A stretch of DNA of 64,000 bases from DTYU01 sp040757355 (GCA_040757355.1 JBFLWY010000010.1:1-64000), one strand, 5' to 3'; numbered from the stretch's first letter, positions 29,365 through 38,825 are shown. Notes: a model not told the origin generated them from the sequence alone. Translations and numbers: made by a program.

Positions 29365-31839
29365 GTGGAAGACAGATACCCGTTTTCCCGTATAGAGGAG
29401 AAGTGGCAGAAGCGCTGGGAGGAAGAGGGGCTTTATATCGTTGACGACTTTGATGCGCGCCCTAAGTATTACTGTCTGGAAATGTTCCCCTACCCTTCCG
29501 GGAAACTGCACATGGGGCACGTCCGCAACTACGCCATTGGAGATGTAGTGGCGCGGTTCAAGACGATGCGGGGTTTCGCCGTATTGCACCCGATGGGCTG
29601 GGACGCCTTCGGCCTGCCGGCGGAGAACGCTGCTATCAAACACGGCGTTCACCCGCGGGATTGGACCTGGGAGAACATAACCTTCATGCGTGAGCAGCTA
29701 AAGCAACTCGGGCTCAGCTACGACTGGCGGCGGGAGTTCGCCACCTGTCATCCCGGCTACTACCAGTGGACCCAGTGGCTTTTCCTGCAGTTTTACCGCC
29801 ACGGCCTGGCATATAAGAAAAAAGCGCCGGTTAACTGGTGCCCTTCGTGCGCCACAGTGCTGGCTAACGAGCAGGTCGTCGCCGGCGCCTGTGAGCGTTG
29901 CAAGACGCCGGTCACCAGGCGGGAGCTCAAGCAGTGGTTTTTCAAGATCACCGACTATGCCCGGCGCTTACTTGAAGATATTGATAAGCTCCCCGGCTGG
30001 CCGGAAAAGGTAAAAGTGATGCAAGAAAACTGGATCGGCCGGAGCGAGGGCGCACTTGTGACCTTTCCGGTGTTAGACCATCCGGCGGAAATACCCGTTT
30101 ACACCACCCGCCCAGACACGCTCTACGGTGTTACGTACATGGTTCTCGCACCTGAGCACCCGCTCGTGAAGGAATTGACCGCGCCCGAGCTGAAGGAGTC
30201 GGTGGCCGAGTTTATCGAGCGGGCGCAGAACCTCAGCGAACTCAGCCGCACCGCCGGCGATGCCGAGAAGGAAGGACTTTTTATCGGCGCTTACTGCGAG
30301 AACCGCCTGACCGGGGAAAGCGTCCCGGTTTTCATCGCGAATTACGTCCTTATGGAGTACGGTACCGGGGCGGTAATGGGTGTCCCCGCACACGACCAGC
30401 GGGACTTCGAATTCGCCAGAAAGTACAACCTGCCGATCAAGGTCGTTATCCAGCCGCCTGGGACCGAGCTTCAACCGGATGCGATGATAGAGGCGTATGT
30501 CGACGAGGGGATAATGGCCAACTCAGGCCCCTTCAACGGGATGGGAAACATAGAGGGTATGAAGGCTGTTACCGCCTACCTGGAAGAGAAGGGCTGGGGG
30601 GAGTATCAGGTTACTTACCGGCTGAGGGACTGGCTCATCTCACGGCAGCGCTATTGGGGGGCGCCCATCCCGATCGTTTACTGTGAAAAATGCGGCACCC
30701 TTCCGGTTCCGGAAAGGGATTTGCCCGTGCTGCTGCCTTACGATGTGGCTTTTAAACCTACAGGGGAGTCACCGCTCAAAGACTGCCGGGAATTCGTGAG
30801 TACCACCTGCCCTAGCTGCGGCGGGCCGGCTTCTCGGGAGACGGACACGATGGACACGTTTATCTGTTCCTCCTGGTACTATTTCCGCTACACGAGCCCG
30901 CGTGAGGAGAACGCTCCCTGGGACCGGGCGAAGGTGGACCGCTGGCTCCCCGTAGACCAGTACATTGGTGGTGTGGAACATGCCATCCTGCACCTGCTGT
31001 ACTCGCGGTTTTTTACCAAGTTTCTTCGCGACATCGGACTTGTAGGCATCGAGGAGCCTTTTACGAATCTACTGACGCAGGGGATGGTCTTGAAAGACGG
31101 TGCCAAGATGTCAAAGTCGAAAGGTAATATTGTCAGCCCGGAAGAGATCATGTCCAGGTACGGAGCGGATACCACCAGGCTTTTCATCCTTTTCGCCGCG
31201 CCGCCGGAAAGGGACCTTGAGTGGAGTGACCAGGGAGTTGAAGGGTGCGCCAGGTTCCTGAACCGCGTCTGGCGGATTGTCAATGCCATACTGCCCGAGG
31301 TCAAAAAGGCCGCCATGCCCAAAAACGACTTGGTCGGGGTAAACCGGGAACTGCGCCGTCTTACACACGTTACGATAAAAAAGGTGACGGAAGACATTGA
31401 ACGCTTTAACTTCAATACCGCAATAAGCGCCGTTATGGAACTGGTCAACGGCATATACCAGTTCTGCGACCGGGTGCCGGAAGTCGACCGGGATCCGGGC
31501 GCGCTGCGCGAGGCGGCCCAAACGGTGGCTGTGCTCCTTTCTCCTTTTGCACCCCACATCAGTGAAGAACTGTGGGCGCGTCTCGGGTACAAAACCAGCG
31601 TTCACCGGCAGCCCTGGCCTGATTACGACCCCGACCTGCTTGTTCAGGAGAAGGTCACGGTGGTGGTGCAGATTAACGGAAAAGTACGGGGGCGGATTAT
31701 GCTGCCGCCGGCGGCCACCCCGCAAGAGATGCAGGACGAAGCGCTGCGGGAACCCCGCATCCGGGAGCTACTGGCTGGCAGGACAATGAGCAAGGTGGTA
31801 ACGGTGCCCGGCAGACTTGTTAACATCGTTGTGAAATAG
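29365..31839 (+). CDS. leuS: Leucyl-tRNA synthetase
   Basis: Charges tRNA-Leu. The 824-residue class I enzyme has the HIGH motif (PYPSGKLHMGH, about 40-50), the zinc/editing domains with the TTRPDTLYGVTYMVLAPEH signature, and KMSKS (AKMSKSKGN, about 576). The C-terminal domain begins at about 750. GTG 29365 follows CAGGAGGGA at 6 nt. No T-box-like leader is seen in the 203 nt upstream, which hold repeat DNA instead. Confidence 0.97.
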   Translation: MEDRYPFSRIEEKWQKRWEEEGLYIVDDFDARPKYYCLEMFPYPSGKLHMGHVRNYAIGDVVARFKTMRGFAVLHPMGWDAFGLPAENAAIKHGVHPRDWTWENITFMREQLKQLGLSYDWRREFATCHPGYYQWTQWLFLQFYRHGLAYKKKAPVNWCPSCATVLANEQVVAGACERCKTPVTRRELKQWFFKITDYARRLLEDIDKLPGWPEKVKVMQENWIGRSEGALVTFPVLDHPAEIPVYTTRPDTLYGVTYMVLAPEHPLVKELTAPELKESVAEFIERAQNLSELSRTAGDAEKEGLFIGAYCENRLTGESVPVFIANYVLMEYGTGAVMGVPAHDQRDFEFARKYNLPIKVVIQPPGTELQPDAMIEAYVDEGIMANSGPFNGMGNIEGMKAVTAYLEEKGWGEYQVTYRLRDWLISRQRYWGAPIPIVYCEKCGTLPVPERDLPVLLPYDVAFKPTGESPLKDCREFVSTTCPSCGGPASRETDTMDTFICSSWYYFRYTSPREENAPWDRAKVDRWLPVDQYIGGVEHAILHLLYSRFFTKFLRDIGLVGIEEPFTNLLTQGMVLKDGAKMSKSKGNIVSPEEIMSRYGADTTRLFILFAAPPERDLEWSDQGVEGCARFLNRVWRIVNAILPEVKKAAMPKNDLVGVNRELRRLTHVTIKKVTEDIERFNFNTAISAVMELVNGIYQFCDRVPEVDRDPGALREAAQTVAVLLSPFAPHISEELWARLGYKTSVHRQPWPDYDPDLLVQEKVTVVVQINGKVRGRIMLPPAATPQEMQDEALREPRIRELLAGRTMSKVVTVPGRLVNIVVK

Positions 31840-31938
31840 CCTGCCGTTATTCAAGTAAAGAAATCATTCAAGCTGGCAAGCTTTTTGCTTAGGATAAAGC
31901 ATACGAGGGAGAAAACTTGTCACAAAGGAGGTTTCACA

Positions 31939-32370
31939 ATGTTTCGCCGGGTTTTAGTGGCAATAGACGGGTCAGAGTATTCATACGCTGCTCTCCGAAG
32001 GGCGGTGGAGGTCCTAAAACTTTCGCCGATTACCCAGGTTGCCGTCATTGAGGCGGTGCCGCCGGTGGATCCGAGCATTGAGTACGTTCCCTGGGTTTCC
32101 CCGTCACAGTTGGAGGAAGCGGAGCGCAAGCGTGCGAAAGAAGACCTGGAAAAGGCGCTCAACATCCTGCAGGAAGCCGGGATAGAGGGAAAACCGGTCA
32201 TTAAAATCGGCAACGCTGCTGAAGAGATTGTCAATGCGGCCAAGGACGGAAATTACGAGCTTATCGTTATGGGGCGGCGGGGTACAAACCCGTTGACCGG
32301 GGTACTGCTCGGCAGCGTGAGCCAGCGGGTATTACAGTTATCCGAATGCCCGGTTTTTGTAGGAAAGTAG
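31939..32370 (+). CDS. Universal stress protein (UspA family)
   Basis: Nucleotide-binding stress protein. The 143-residue protein has FRRVLVAIDGSEYSYAALRR at the start and the ATP-binding GRRGTNPLTGVLLGSVSQRV near residue 108, a G-2x-G-9x-G-type motif. ATG 31939 follows AAAGGAGG. A second, divergent UspA is encoded at 38388 beside the second TauE gene, suggesting a shared stress or anion theme. Confidence 0.93.
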   Translation: MFRRVLVAIDGSEYSYAALRRAVEVLKLSPITQVAVIEAVPPVDPSIEYVPWVSPSQLEEAERKRAKEDLEKALNILQEAGIEGKPVIKIGNAAEEIVNAAKDGNYELIVMGRRGTNPLTGVLLGSVSQRVLQLSECPVFVGK

Positions 32371-32480
32371 ACCGGTGGGTGAGTCTTGACCACTAACGAG
32401 AGAGAAATAACCAGGGACGGAACAACTCCTTTTTCTTAACGTGAAAGAGCCCTGCTGTTGCTGTAATTCTAATTAAAGCA

Positions 32481-32501
32481 GAAAAACCGGGGTGGTTTTT
32501 C
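32481..32501 (+). promoter_or_regulatory. Palindrome, possible activator site for the sigma-54 promoter
   Basis: GAAAAACC-GGGGT-GGTTTTTC, an 8-bp perfect inverted repeat about 100 bp upstream of the -24/-12 promoter. NtrC-type activators bind such palindromes at this distance. It could also be a hairpin of the preceding transcript. Confidence 0.4.
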
Positions 32502-32538
32502 CCACCTGGTGGGCAGTAAAATTCTCACTTGTTGAAAG

Positions 32539-32584
32539 ACCGCGGGATGCCGCTAAGACCATAACGGCATCCCGCGGTTATTTT
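32539..32584 (+). terminator. Terminator between uspA and the TauE operon
   Basis: Perfect 14-bp stem ACCGCGGGATGCCG / CGGCATCCCGCGGT with a 12-nt loop followed by TATTTT. It ends about 14 bp before the sigma-54 promoter. Confidence 0.8.
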
Positions 32585-32598
32585 CGGCATTAAAAAAA

Positions 32599-32614
32599 TG
32601 GCATGGTTTTTGCT
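32599..32614 (+). promoter_or_regulatory. Sigma-54 (-24/-12) promoter
   Basis: TGGCATGGTTTTTGCT closely matches the RpoN consensus TGGCAC-N5-TTGCW, with invariant GG (32600-32601) and GC (32612-32613) at the required spacing. It lies about 43 nt before the first gene of the TauE operon. An NtrC-type activator is encoded at 36874. Confidence 0.75.
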
Positions 32615-32656
32615 AGATTAAAGTTTAGCAGTTCGAACGCTGAGGGAGATGGAGTA

Positions 32657-33019
32657 GTGGAAACGGAGCACGATAATCAGCGAAGGGGACGTTCAAAACA
32701 CTTAAGGATCCTGGTCATTTTAGCTGTAGTAGGCGCAGTTGTTCTCTTCCTGCGCGCGACCGTCCTGCGTGTGGAGACACAAACAGGTTCGTATTCGACC
32801 GGCGGGTTGGAAATTTCCGCGGTTGCGGTCGGGTTCCTGGTCTTGTTTCTGAGCGGTATTTGTTACGGGCTTTGGGTACTTCTCTTAGAGCATTACATAG
32901 CCTTTTCGCTCACCCGGGACTGGGTTGTCGGGATTCTCAGGGAGTCCGGCGGGAGCGAAAAGGAGACAAAAGAGCATGGTGGAATGCGGTTTAATAATGA
33001 AACAAAACACGCATTTTAA
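32657..33019 (+). CDS. Small two-helix membrane protein, unknown
   Basis: 120-residue protein with a basic N-terminal stretch (QRRGRSKHLRIL), two hydrophobic helices (about 16-34 and 52-72) and a charged tail. GTG 32657 follows GGGAGATGGAG. It is the first gene behind the sigma-54 promoter and probably part of the transporter operon. I do not recognise the family. Confidence 0.65.
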   Translation: METEHDNQRRGRSKHLRILVILAVVGAVVLFLRATVLRVETQTGSYSTGGLEISAVAVGFLVLFLSGICYGLWVLLLEHYIAFSLTRDWVVGILRESGGSEKETKEHGGMRFNNETKHAF

Positions 33020-33045
33020 ATTCAAAAGAGTCCCCTATCGTGGTA

Positions 33046-33078
33046 GTATGGCCGGCCGGTGAACGCCGGCCGCCATAC
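33046..33078 (+). promoter_or_regulatory. Strong GC-rich hairpin between operon genes
   Basis: GTATGGCCGGCCGG / CCGGCCGCCATAC with a 6-nt loop and one bulge. It has no T-run and lies between 32657-33019 and the next gene at 33118. It may act in mRNA processing or partial termination. Confidence 0.5.
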
Positions 33079-33117
33079 CCACTAATTTTATAAACTTTTG
33101 AAAGGGAGGGTTCTCGG

Positions 33118-33333
33118 ATGTCTGTTCAAAAACTTACGGCGGGCGAAATGGTGGAGAAAAGCCGCGCTAAGCAAAAGATTACCGTTCAAGGGCGGCGATC
33201 CTTTATGGAGCGGTTGGCGGCACGGCTTGATCTTTCAGTATTCGACCTCTGGATTATCGGCCTGACTGTGGCAGGTCTGGGAGCACTATACCTGATTGGG
33301 GAGGTGGCGGCACGGCTCAGTAGTGTACAATAA
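33118..33333 (+). CDS. Small single-helix membrane protein, unknown
   Basis: 71-residue protein with a basic, amphipathic first half (ARLDLSVFDLW) and one membrane helix at about 43-63. GGGAGGG precedes the ATG. It lies in the TauE operon; family not recognised. Small membrane partners like this often accompany sulfur-anion permeases, which is only a contextual inference. Confidence 0.65.
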   Translation: MSVQKLTAGEMVEKSRAKQKITVQGRRSFMERLAARLDLSVFDLWIIGLTVAGLGALYLIGEVAARLSSVQ

Positions 33334-33495
33334 TTTAATAATGCGATTAAGAAAAATTTATGTTAAGACCTCAGCAGTGTCTTGTATTTTTTGGTTGTAA
33401 CTTATTAACCGGCTAAAAATTCTTTTCTAAATGTGATTAAGAACACAATCACAGGTTAAAAACACCTTTTAATCCAATTTCAAGGAGGGGTTGAA

Positions 33496-33732
33496 GTGGC
33501 GAATTCCACGGAAAAGAAACCGGTAGGAAAGTTGCTCTTCTGGGGGATTCTTTCCCTCGGGCTTTATACCGTGCTCTTTATGAAAGGAACGACGATACAG
33601 GAGTACTTCATGACCGGCGGTGTGTTTCGGGCGGGGTTGCTGACAGTAATTGCGATAGTCTTTTCGATCATCCACGGTAATTTTGCTGGTTTCTTCTGGG
33701 ATGTAGTCGGCATCAAAGGCAAGAAGCACTAA
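33496..33732 (+). CDS. Small membrane protein next to TauE permease, unknown
   Basis: 78-residue protein with two hydrophobic helices (about 12-28 and 43-65), starting at GTG 33496 behind AAGGAGGGG (33481-33489). The C-terminus is basic (GIKGKKH). It precedes the TauE gene by 14 nt and is surely co-translated. Family not recognised. Confidence 0.7.
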   Translation: MANSTEKKPVGKLLFWGILSLGLYTVLFMKGTTIQEYFMTGGVFRAGLLTVIAIVFSIIHGNFAGFFWDVVGIKGKKH

Positions 33733-33746
33733 GGGGGTGAACTTAA

Positions 33747-34838
33747 ATGGCAGGTTATGCAGTGGATCCGCATGCAGCGAAGTCAATAGTCGAACTGACT
33801 CCGGCAATCAAGGCGTTTCTGCCCACGCTGGGTTTTCTGGGCGGACTTTTGAGCGGTTTTATCGGTTCAGGCGGTGCGTTTGTTTTGACACCGGGAATGA
33901 TGAGCGTAGGGGTTCCCGGGCCGACGGCGGTGGCCAGCAACATGTGCCATAAGTTCCCGAAGGCCCTGGTGGGCGCGATGAAACGCGCTAAATTCGGCCA
34001 TGTGGACGTGTTGCTCGGACTGATCATGGGGTTCTCCGCCTTCTTGGGCGTCCAGGTGGGAATTAAAGTTCAGAAATGGATCTTGAGCGTGTGGGGCGAA
34101 GCCGGTTCCAACCTTTACATCAGCGCGGTGTTTGTTGTTGTCTTGCTCCTCGTGGGGAGTTCGGTGCTCCGTGATGCTTACCGGTCCAAGAACCGGGAAC
34201 ACAGTGCGGAACAACAACCGGCGAAAACGGGCGTACCCTTTGGCGAGCGGTTCAAAGTGCCACCGATGATTTACTTTAAAACGGCTAAAATACGAGCCAG
34301 CTTCTGGCTGACCATCCCGCTCGGGTTCGCGACCGGTATGCTGGCGGCTACCATCGCGGTCGGCGGCTTCATCGGCGTCCCGGCAATGATCTACATCTTA
34401 GGTGCGTCCGCATTTGTCGGCAGCGGCACGGAGCTGGTCATCGCCTTCGTGATGGGCTTAACCGGAACCTTTGCATGGGCGCTCCACGGGTTTGCCGATA
34501 TCCGGCTTGCGTTCTTGATCCTGCTCGGGTCGCTCTTCGGGGTGCAGCTCGGCGCTATCGGTACCAGCTACGTCAAAGACTACATGATCAAGCTTGTTAT
34601 GGCCGCAGTGATGCTGATCGTGATGGTCAGCAGGCTCCTGAACATCCCGGTTTACCTTCACGAACTGGATAAGTTAGTGCTTGCTTCATCAACCATCAAG
34701 GTTCTGGAGTCCAGCAGCTTCTTGATTATGTGCGGTGCACTCCTGACCGCCGGCGTGATCATCCTCGGCGCGATAGCAAAAGGCATTCGCGCGGACAAGA
34801 CGGCAACGGTCGGTGCTCCCGCGCGGGTATCCCGTTAA
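33747..34838 (+). CDS. TauE/SafE-family sulfite/anion permease
   Basis: Membrane permease of the TauE/SafE (DUF81) family, which export sulfite, sulfonates or related anions. The 363-residue protein has the two internally related halves typical of the family (GLLSGFIGSGGAFVLTP near 32-48 and GMLAATIAVGGFIGVPA near 199-215). About eight membrane helices are present, plus a hydrophilic loop at about 145-175. GGGGGTG precedes the ATG. A terminator follows. Sulfite as substrate is inference from the family. Confidence 0.9.
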   Translation: MAGYAVDPHAAKSIVELTPAIKAFLPTLGFLGGLLSGFIGSGGAFVLTPGMMSVGVPGPTAVASNMCHKFPKALVGAMKRAKFGHVDVLLGLIMGFSAFLGVQVGIKVQKWILSVWGEAGSNLYISAVFVVVLLLVGSSVLRDAYRSKNREHSAEQQPAKTGVPFGERFKVPPMIYFKTAKIRASFWLTIPLGFATGMLAATIAVGGFIGVPAMIYILGASAFVGSGTELVIAFVMGLTGTFAWALHGFADIRLAFLILLGSLFGVQLGAIGTSYVKDYMIKLVMAAVMLIVMVSRLLNIPVYLHELDKLVLASSTIKVLESSSFLIMCGALLTAGVIILGAIAKGIRADKTATVGAPARVSR

Positions 34839-34860
34839 TCAGGAGAAACACGGCATTCCA

Positions 34861-34896
34861 ACAACCCACCCTTGTCTTGAAGGGTGGGTTGTTTCT
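34861..34896 (+). terminator. Terminator after the first TauE gene
   Basis: ACAACCCACCCTT / AAGGGTGGGTTGT, 13-bp stem with a 6-nt loop, then TTCTT. Confidence 0.85.
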
Positions 34897-34982
34897 TAAA
34901 CAGCGGGAACCGCCATTTCTTCTCAGAAGGGTTTGCCGCCCTGCTTCCGAATATTAAGAAATTAAGGGGGTATGATCGAAAA

Positions 34983-36896
34983 ATGCTTTGGTTCCGGGGC
35001 AGGGGATTTAACAGGCAGTTGCTGTTATTCACCCTGATCCTTCTGGTGTTGCCGGGATTCCTGACTTATTACATGCTGCACGTGATCCAGCGCGCCGAGC
35101 AGAGCATGATCGAGCGCGACCGGGAAAAGCTCCAGCGCGCGTTGCAGCAGCTGGACCGTCGCCTTGAATACTCGTTTGACGAAATCCTGGAAGCCCATAA
35201 CGTGCCGCCTGACGCGCGAAACAGAGATAAAGTCAAGGTGCTGAACGCTGCTTTGAAGCCGGTTATCGACTCGGTGCAAAAAGATTTCCCCGGTGTGGAA
35301 CTCGGCTTTTACTCGATTGAGCATGACGTTATCCTTAACGGACACACGGAGACTTACGGCGAAAACTTTTCGCTGCGGCGTAAGGAAGATATCATGCGCA
35401 CCGTCCGAGAAAAGCAGCCGGTTACTAATATAGTCGGTTTCGGCGGCCGCAGTTCGGGCCTCATCGAAGCCTACCGCCCGCTGTTCCGGGATGGGGAGTT
35501 GATCGGGGCGGTGGTGGCCCAAGAAAACGCCGAGGATATTTACAAACAAATTACGAGGGTGCGCCAGGAGGCTTACCTGACAATTGTTGCCGGGATCATC
35601 ATCGGCGTGGGGGGATTTTTCTTCCTGCTCAACCGCTTCCTTGATGTAATCAGCGGGGTGAAGAAGGGTCTTGCAAACCTTGAGATTGACCTCAGCTACC
35701 GCCTCCCTCCCGCTTTCGGCGAGCTCGGCGAAATCGCCGCCGCGATTAATCACCTGGCCGGCCGGCTGGAACAGATGCGGAGTTTTAACGAAATCGTGCT
35801 TGACAATGTTGATGCAGGAGTGATTGCAACCGATGAAAAAGGACGCCTGGCGATGGTCAACCCTACTGCGGCGAAGGTATTAGACCTGGTTCCGTCCCAG
35901 GTGCTGGGCCGCCCGCTGGCCGAGGTGTTCCCAGGGGATAACCCGGTTCGCAGGGTTCTGGAGCAGGCCCTGATAAGACGAGAAACCGTCCGGGACTTCA
36001 CTGTAAACTATGCCGTACGCTCCGGGTCACTTTCTGAGGAAACCGCTGGAATTCAAAAACCCGGGAGTCCCATTGCCGAAGGAAACCGCGACCTGATCAT
36101 CGGGACCAATCTGCTCACCGACCAGCGCAGAAATTTTGTTGGTGTAGTGCTTACCTTTAAAGACGTTACTGAACACAACCGTCTTGAAGAACGGATAAAG
36201 AGACAGGAGCGCCTGGCAGCCCTCGGCAAGTTTGTCGCCGGCGTTGCCCACGAGATCCGCAACCCGCTTACCTCAATCAGCGGTTATATCCAGATGTGGC
36301 AGCGGCGGGGCCAGCCGACGGCTGAAGCGCTTTTTACCGTCGCCCGGGAAATGGTGCGCCTCAATAATATAGTTGATAAGCTTCTCTTTTTTGCGCGACC
36401 GGCCGAGTCAAAGTTCCAGGCATACAATATCAACGACCTGGTGGGGCAGGTATTAAAGTTTGTCGAGGAAGGTGACGGCAGTAGCAAAATCCAGGTTAAA
36501 ACAAAATTTGAACCGGCACTCCCGCCTGGGAGGATCGACCCCGAACAGATGCAGCAGGTTCTAATGAACATTGTTTACAATGCTTTCCAGGCCATGCCTG
36601 ACGGTGGGATCTTAAAGGTTAAAACGGGATTAACCGCAGACCACCGGTACGTGACTGTGTCCATGACCGACAGCGGCCCCGGGATTCCCCCGGAAAACCT
36701 CCCTCGCATCTTTGACCCCTTCTTTACCACCAAGGCCCGTGGAAGCGGTCTTGGTTTGGCCCTGGCCCATGAGATTGTCTCAGCCCACGGGGGATATATC
36801 GAAGCGAAAAGCACATTGGGGGTCGGTACCATGCTAAAGGTGTACATCCCGGTTTATAAGGAGGGAGAGAACGGTGCCACGGATACTTGTGGTTGA
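34983..36896 (+). CDS. Two-component sensor histidine kinase (PAS, NtrB-like)
   Basis: Membrane sensor kinase that probably controls the adjacent NtrC-type regulator. The 637-residue protein has one membrane helix at about 13-30, an extracytoplasmic domain of about 170 residues, a second helix (about 203-222) and a HAMP region. A PAS domain follows (about 275-390), then HisKA with phospho-accepting His423 in GVAHEIRNPLTSISGY and a HATPase domain (NIVYNAFQAMPDGG, DSGPGIPPENL, GSGLGLALAHEI). ATG 34983 is the first plausible start. It overlaps the regulator by 23 nt. Confidence 0.93.
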   Translation: MLWFRGRGFNRQLLLFTLILLVLPGFLTYYMLHVIQRAEQSMIERDREKLQRALQQLDRRLEYSFDEILEAHNVPPDARNRDKVKVLNAALKPVIDSVQKDFPGVELGFYSIEHDVILNGHTETYGENFSLRRKEDIMRTVREKQPVTNIVGFGGRSSGLIEAYRPLFRDGELIGAVVAQENAEDIYKQITRVRQEAYLTIVAGIIIGVGGFFFLLNRFLDVISGVKKGLANLEIDLSYRLPPAFGELGEIAAAINHLAGRLEQMRSFNEIVLDNVDAGVIATDEKGRLAMVNPTAAKVLDLVPSQVLGRPLAEVFPGDNPVRRVLEQALIRRETVRDFTVNYAVRSGSLSEETAGIQKPGSPIAEGNRDLIIGTNLLTDQRRNFVGVVLTFKDVTEHNRLEERIKRQERLAALGKFVAGVAHEIRNPLTSISGYIQMWQRRGQPTAEALFTVAREMVRLNNIVDKLLFFARPAESKFQAYNINDLVGQVLKFVEEGDGSSKIQVKTKFEPALPPGRIDPEQMQQVLMNIVYNAFQAMPDGGILKVKTGLTADHRYVTVSMTDSGPGIPPENLPRIFDPFFTTKARGSGLGLALAHEIVSAHGGYIEAKSTLGVGTMLKVYIPVYKEGENGATDTCG

Positions 36897-38265
36897 TGAC
36901 GAAAAAAGCGTCTGCCAGATGCTTAGAGATCTTCTGGAGGCCGAGGGCTACGAGGTTGCTGTTGCACTGGATGCTTCCGAGGCGCTTAACGTCCTGTATA
37001 GCGACGAAGAAATAAACGCCGTGCTCGTCGACGTAAGGATGCCTGAAGTCGACGGCCTGGAGTTTTTTGCCCAGGTAAGGCGGGAGGGTTATGGTGTTCC
37101 GGTAATTGTTATGACGGCCTACGGGACCACCGACACGGCGATTCAGGCGATGAAGCTCGGGGCGTTCGATTATGTCCTTAAACCATTTAATATTGAAGAG
37201 CTTCTTATGACAGTGCAAAAGGCAATTGAAGTGGACCGGATGGCCCAGGAAGTCAGGGCACTCCGCTACGAACTTTCCGGGGAGGCGCCGGGGGAAGACT
37301 TCGAAGAGCTAATCGGACAGTCTCCCGCGATGCTTGAAGTATACAAACAGATAGGTAAATTTGCCAATACCGATTTTACAATATTAATCGTTGGGGAAAC
37401 AGGAACGGGCAAGGAACTTGTAGCCGGGGCCATTCACCGGCATAGCAGGCGGCAGCAAGGTCCCTTCGTCCGGATAAACTGTGCGGCGATCCCGGAGAAC
37501 CTTTTGGAGAGCGAGCTTTTCGGCTACGAGAAGGGTGCTTTCACCGGTGCTTCCAGCCGGAAATTGGGCAAGTTTGAGCTGGCCCACGACGGAACGCTCT
37601 TTCTGGATGAGATAAGTGAGATTCCCCTGCCCATGCAGGCAAAACTCCTCCGCGTGCTCCAGGAGAAAGAGTTCGACAGGGTGGGCGGTACCAAAACCAT
37701 TAGGGTTAATGCGCGCATTATAGCCGCCACTAACCGGGATCTGGCCGCGATGGTTTGTGAGGGCTCATTCAGGGCGGACCTGTTTTACCGCTTAAACGTG
37801 GTTACCATACACATGCCCCCGCTGCGGGAAAGAAAAGAAGATATACCGATGCTCGCAGATCATTTTGTCAAACAAGCCGCAATTAAGCTGAAGAAGCCGG
37901 TTCAAGGAATTTCGGACGAGGCGCGGGAGCTTCTCGGTGCTTACGACTGGCCCGGTAACGTCCGGGAACTGCGGAACGTTTGTGAAAGGGCCGTGGTCCT
38001 GACGCGGGGCGTGTTGATCACTCCCAATGACCTGCCGGCAACTCTCCAGCCTGAGTTTCAGACCGCTGAACTGGCGGAAAAACTGTCGGGACAGACGCTC
38101 CACGAAATCTTGGGCGATGTTGAACGTAACATCATCCTGCGTGCCCTCAGAAAATACGACTTTAACAGGACCAAAACGGCAGAAGCGCTGGGGATCAACC
38201 GCCGGACGCTGTACGAGAAAATCAAGGAATACGGTTTGGACAGCAACTTACCTTCTGAGGAGTGA
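36874..38265 (+). CDS. Sigma-54-dependent response regulator (NtrC type)
   Basis: Transcription activator for RpoN promoters. The 463-residue protein has a receiver domain (phospho-acceptor Asp53 in AVLVDVRMPE), an AAA+ domain with GETGTGKE Walker A, the sigma-54-contact loop GAFTGA (about 217-222), and a C-terminal Fis-type helix-turn-helix (TKTAEALGINRRTLYEKI). GTG 36874 overlaps the kinase gene and follows AAGGAGGGAGA. Its most likely local target is the -24/-12 promoter at 32599. Confidence 0.96.
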   Translation: MPRILVVDDEKSVCQMLRDLLEAEGYEVAVALDASEALNVLYSDEEINAVLVDVRMPEVDGLEFFAQVRREGYGVPVIVMTAYGTTDTAIQAMKLGAFDYVLKPFNIEELLMTVQKAIEVDRMAQEVRALRYELSGEAPGEDFEELIGQSPAMLEVYKQIGKFANTDFTILIVGETGTGKELVAGAIHRHSRRQQGPFVRINCAAIPENLLESELFGYEKGAFTGASSRKLGKFELAHDGTLFLDEISEIPLPMQAKLLRVLQEKEFDRVGGTKTIRVNARIIAATNRDLAAMVCEGSFRADLFYRLNVVTIHMPPLRERKEDIPMLADHFVKQAAIKLKKPVQGISDEARELLGAYDWPGNVRELRNVCERAVVLTRGVLITPNDLPATLQPEFQTAELAEKLSGQTLHEILGDVERNIILRALRKYDFNRTKTAEALGINRRTLYEKIKEYGLDSNLPSEE

Positions 38266-38387
38266 TCACAGCCGATACGTTTAAAAACTTTTTAGAGATT
38301 TAAGTGAAAAATATCACTTTCACGGCAGGAAAAAAAACGGTGCTCGCGAATAAGTAGGGTAAATAATTTTTAGAAAGGAGGCCCAAC

Positions 38388-38825
38388 ATGAAAACTCTCG
38401 TTCTTTTTGACGGTTCCGAAAACGCCCTGCGGGCTGTCGGTTTCGCCGGTAAGATGGCAAAAAAGATTGCTCCCGACATTCAGGTGACGTTATTGCAGGT
38501 TGTGGAATTTTGGGAAACGGGTGCATGGGGCTTTCTGACACTGTCGGAGGAAAAAGAAAAAGAACTGATTTCAAAAGCTAAACAGCAAGCGGCTGTAGGT
38601 TTGGAAAAAGCGAAAGAAATGCTCAAGGATACGGGTGCGGTGGTGGATACGGTTATTTTAATCGGCGAGCCGATCCCGGCCATTCTTGACTATGCTGAAC
38701 AAAACCGGCCGGACCTGATCATCATGGGCAGCCGCGGCATGGGCCCCGTACGGGAACTGGTGCTTGGCGGCATTTGTCACAAGGTCTTGCAGCTTTCTAA
38801 GCAACCGGTGGTGGTCGTGAAATAG
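38388..38825 (+). CDS. Universal stress protein (UspA family), second copy
   Basis: 145-residue UspA protein starting MKTLVLFDGSENALRAVGFA, with the nucleotide-binding GSRGMGPVRELVLGG near residue 112. AGAAAGGAGG precedes the ATG. It differs markedly from the UspA at 31939. It lies between the regulator and the second TauE gene. Confidence 0.93.
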   Translation: MKTLVLFDGSENALRAVGFAGKMAKKIAPDIQVTLLQVVEFWETGAWGFLTLSEEKEKELISKAKQQAAVGLEKAKEMLKDTGAVVDTVILIGEPIPAILDYAEQNRPDLIIMGSRGMGPVRELVLGGICHKVLQLSKQPVVVVK

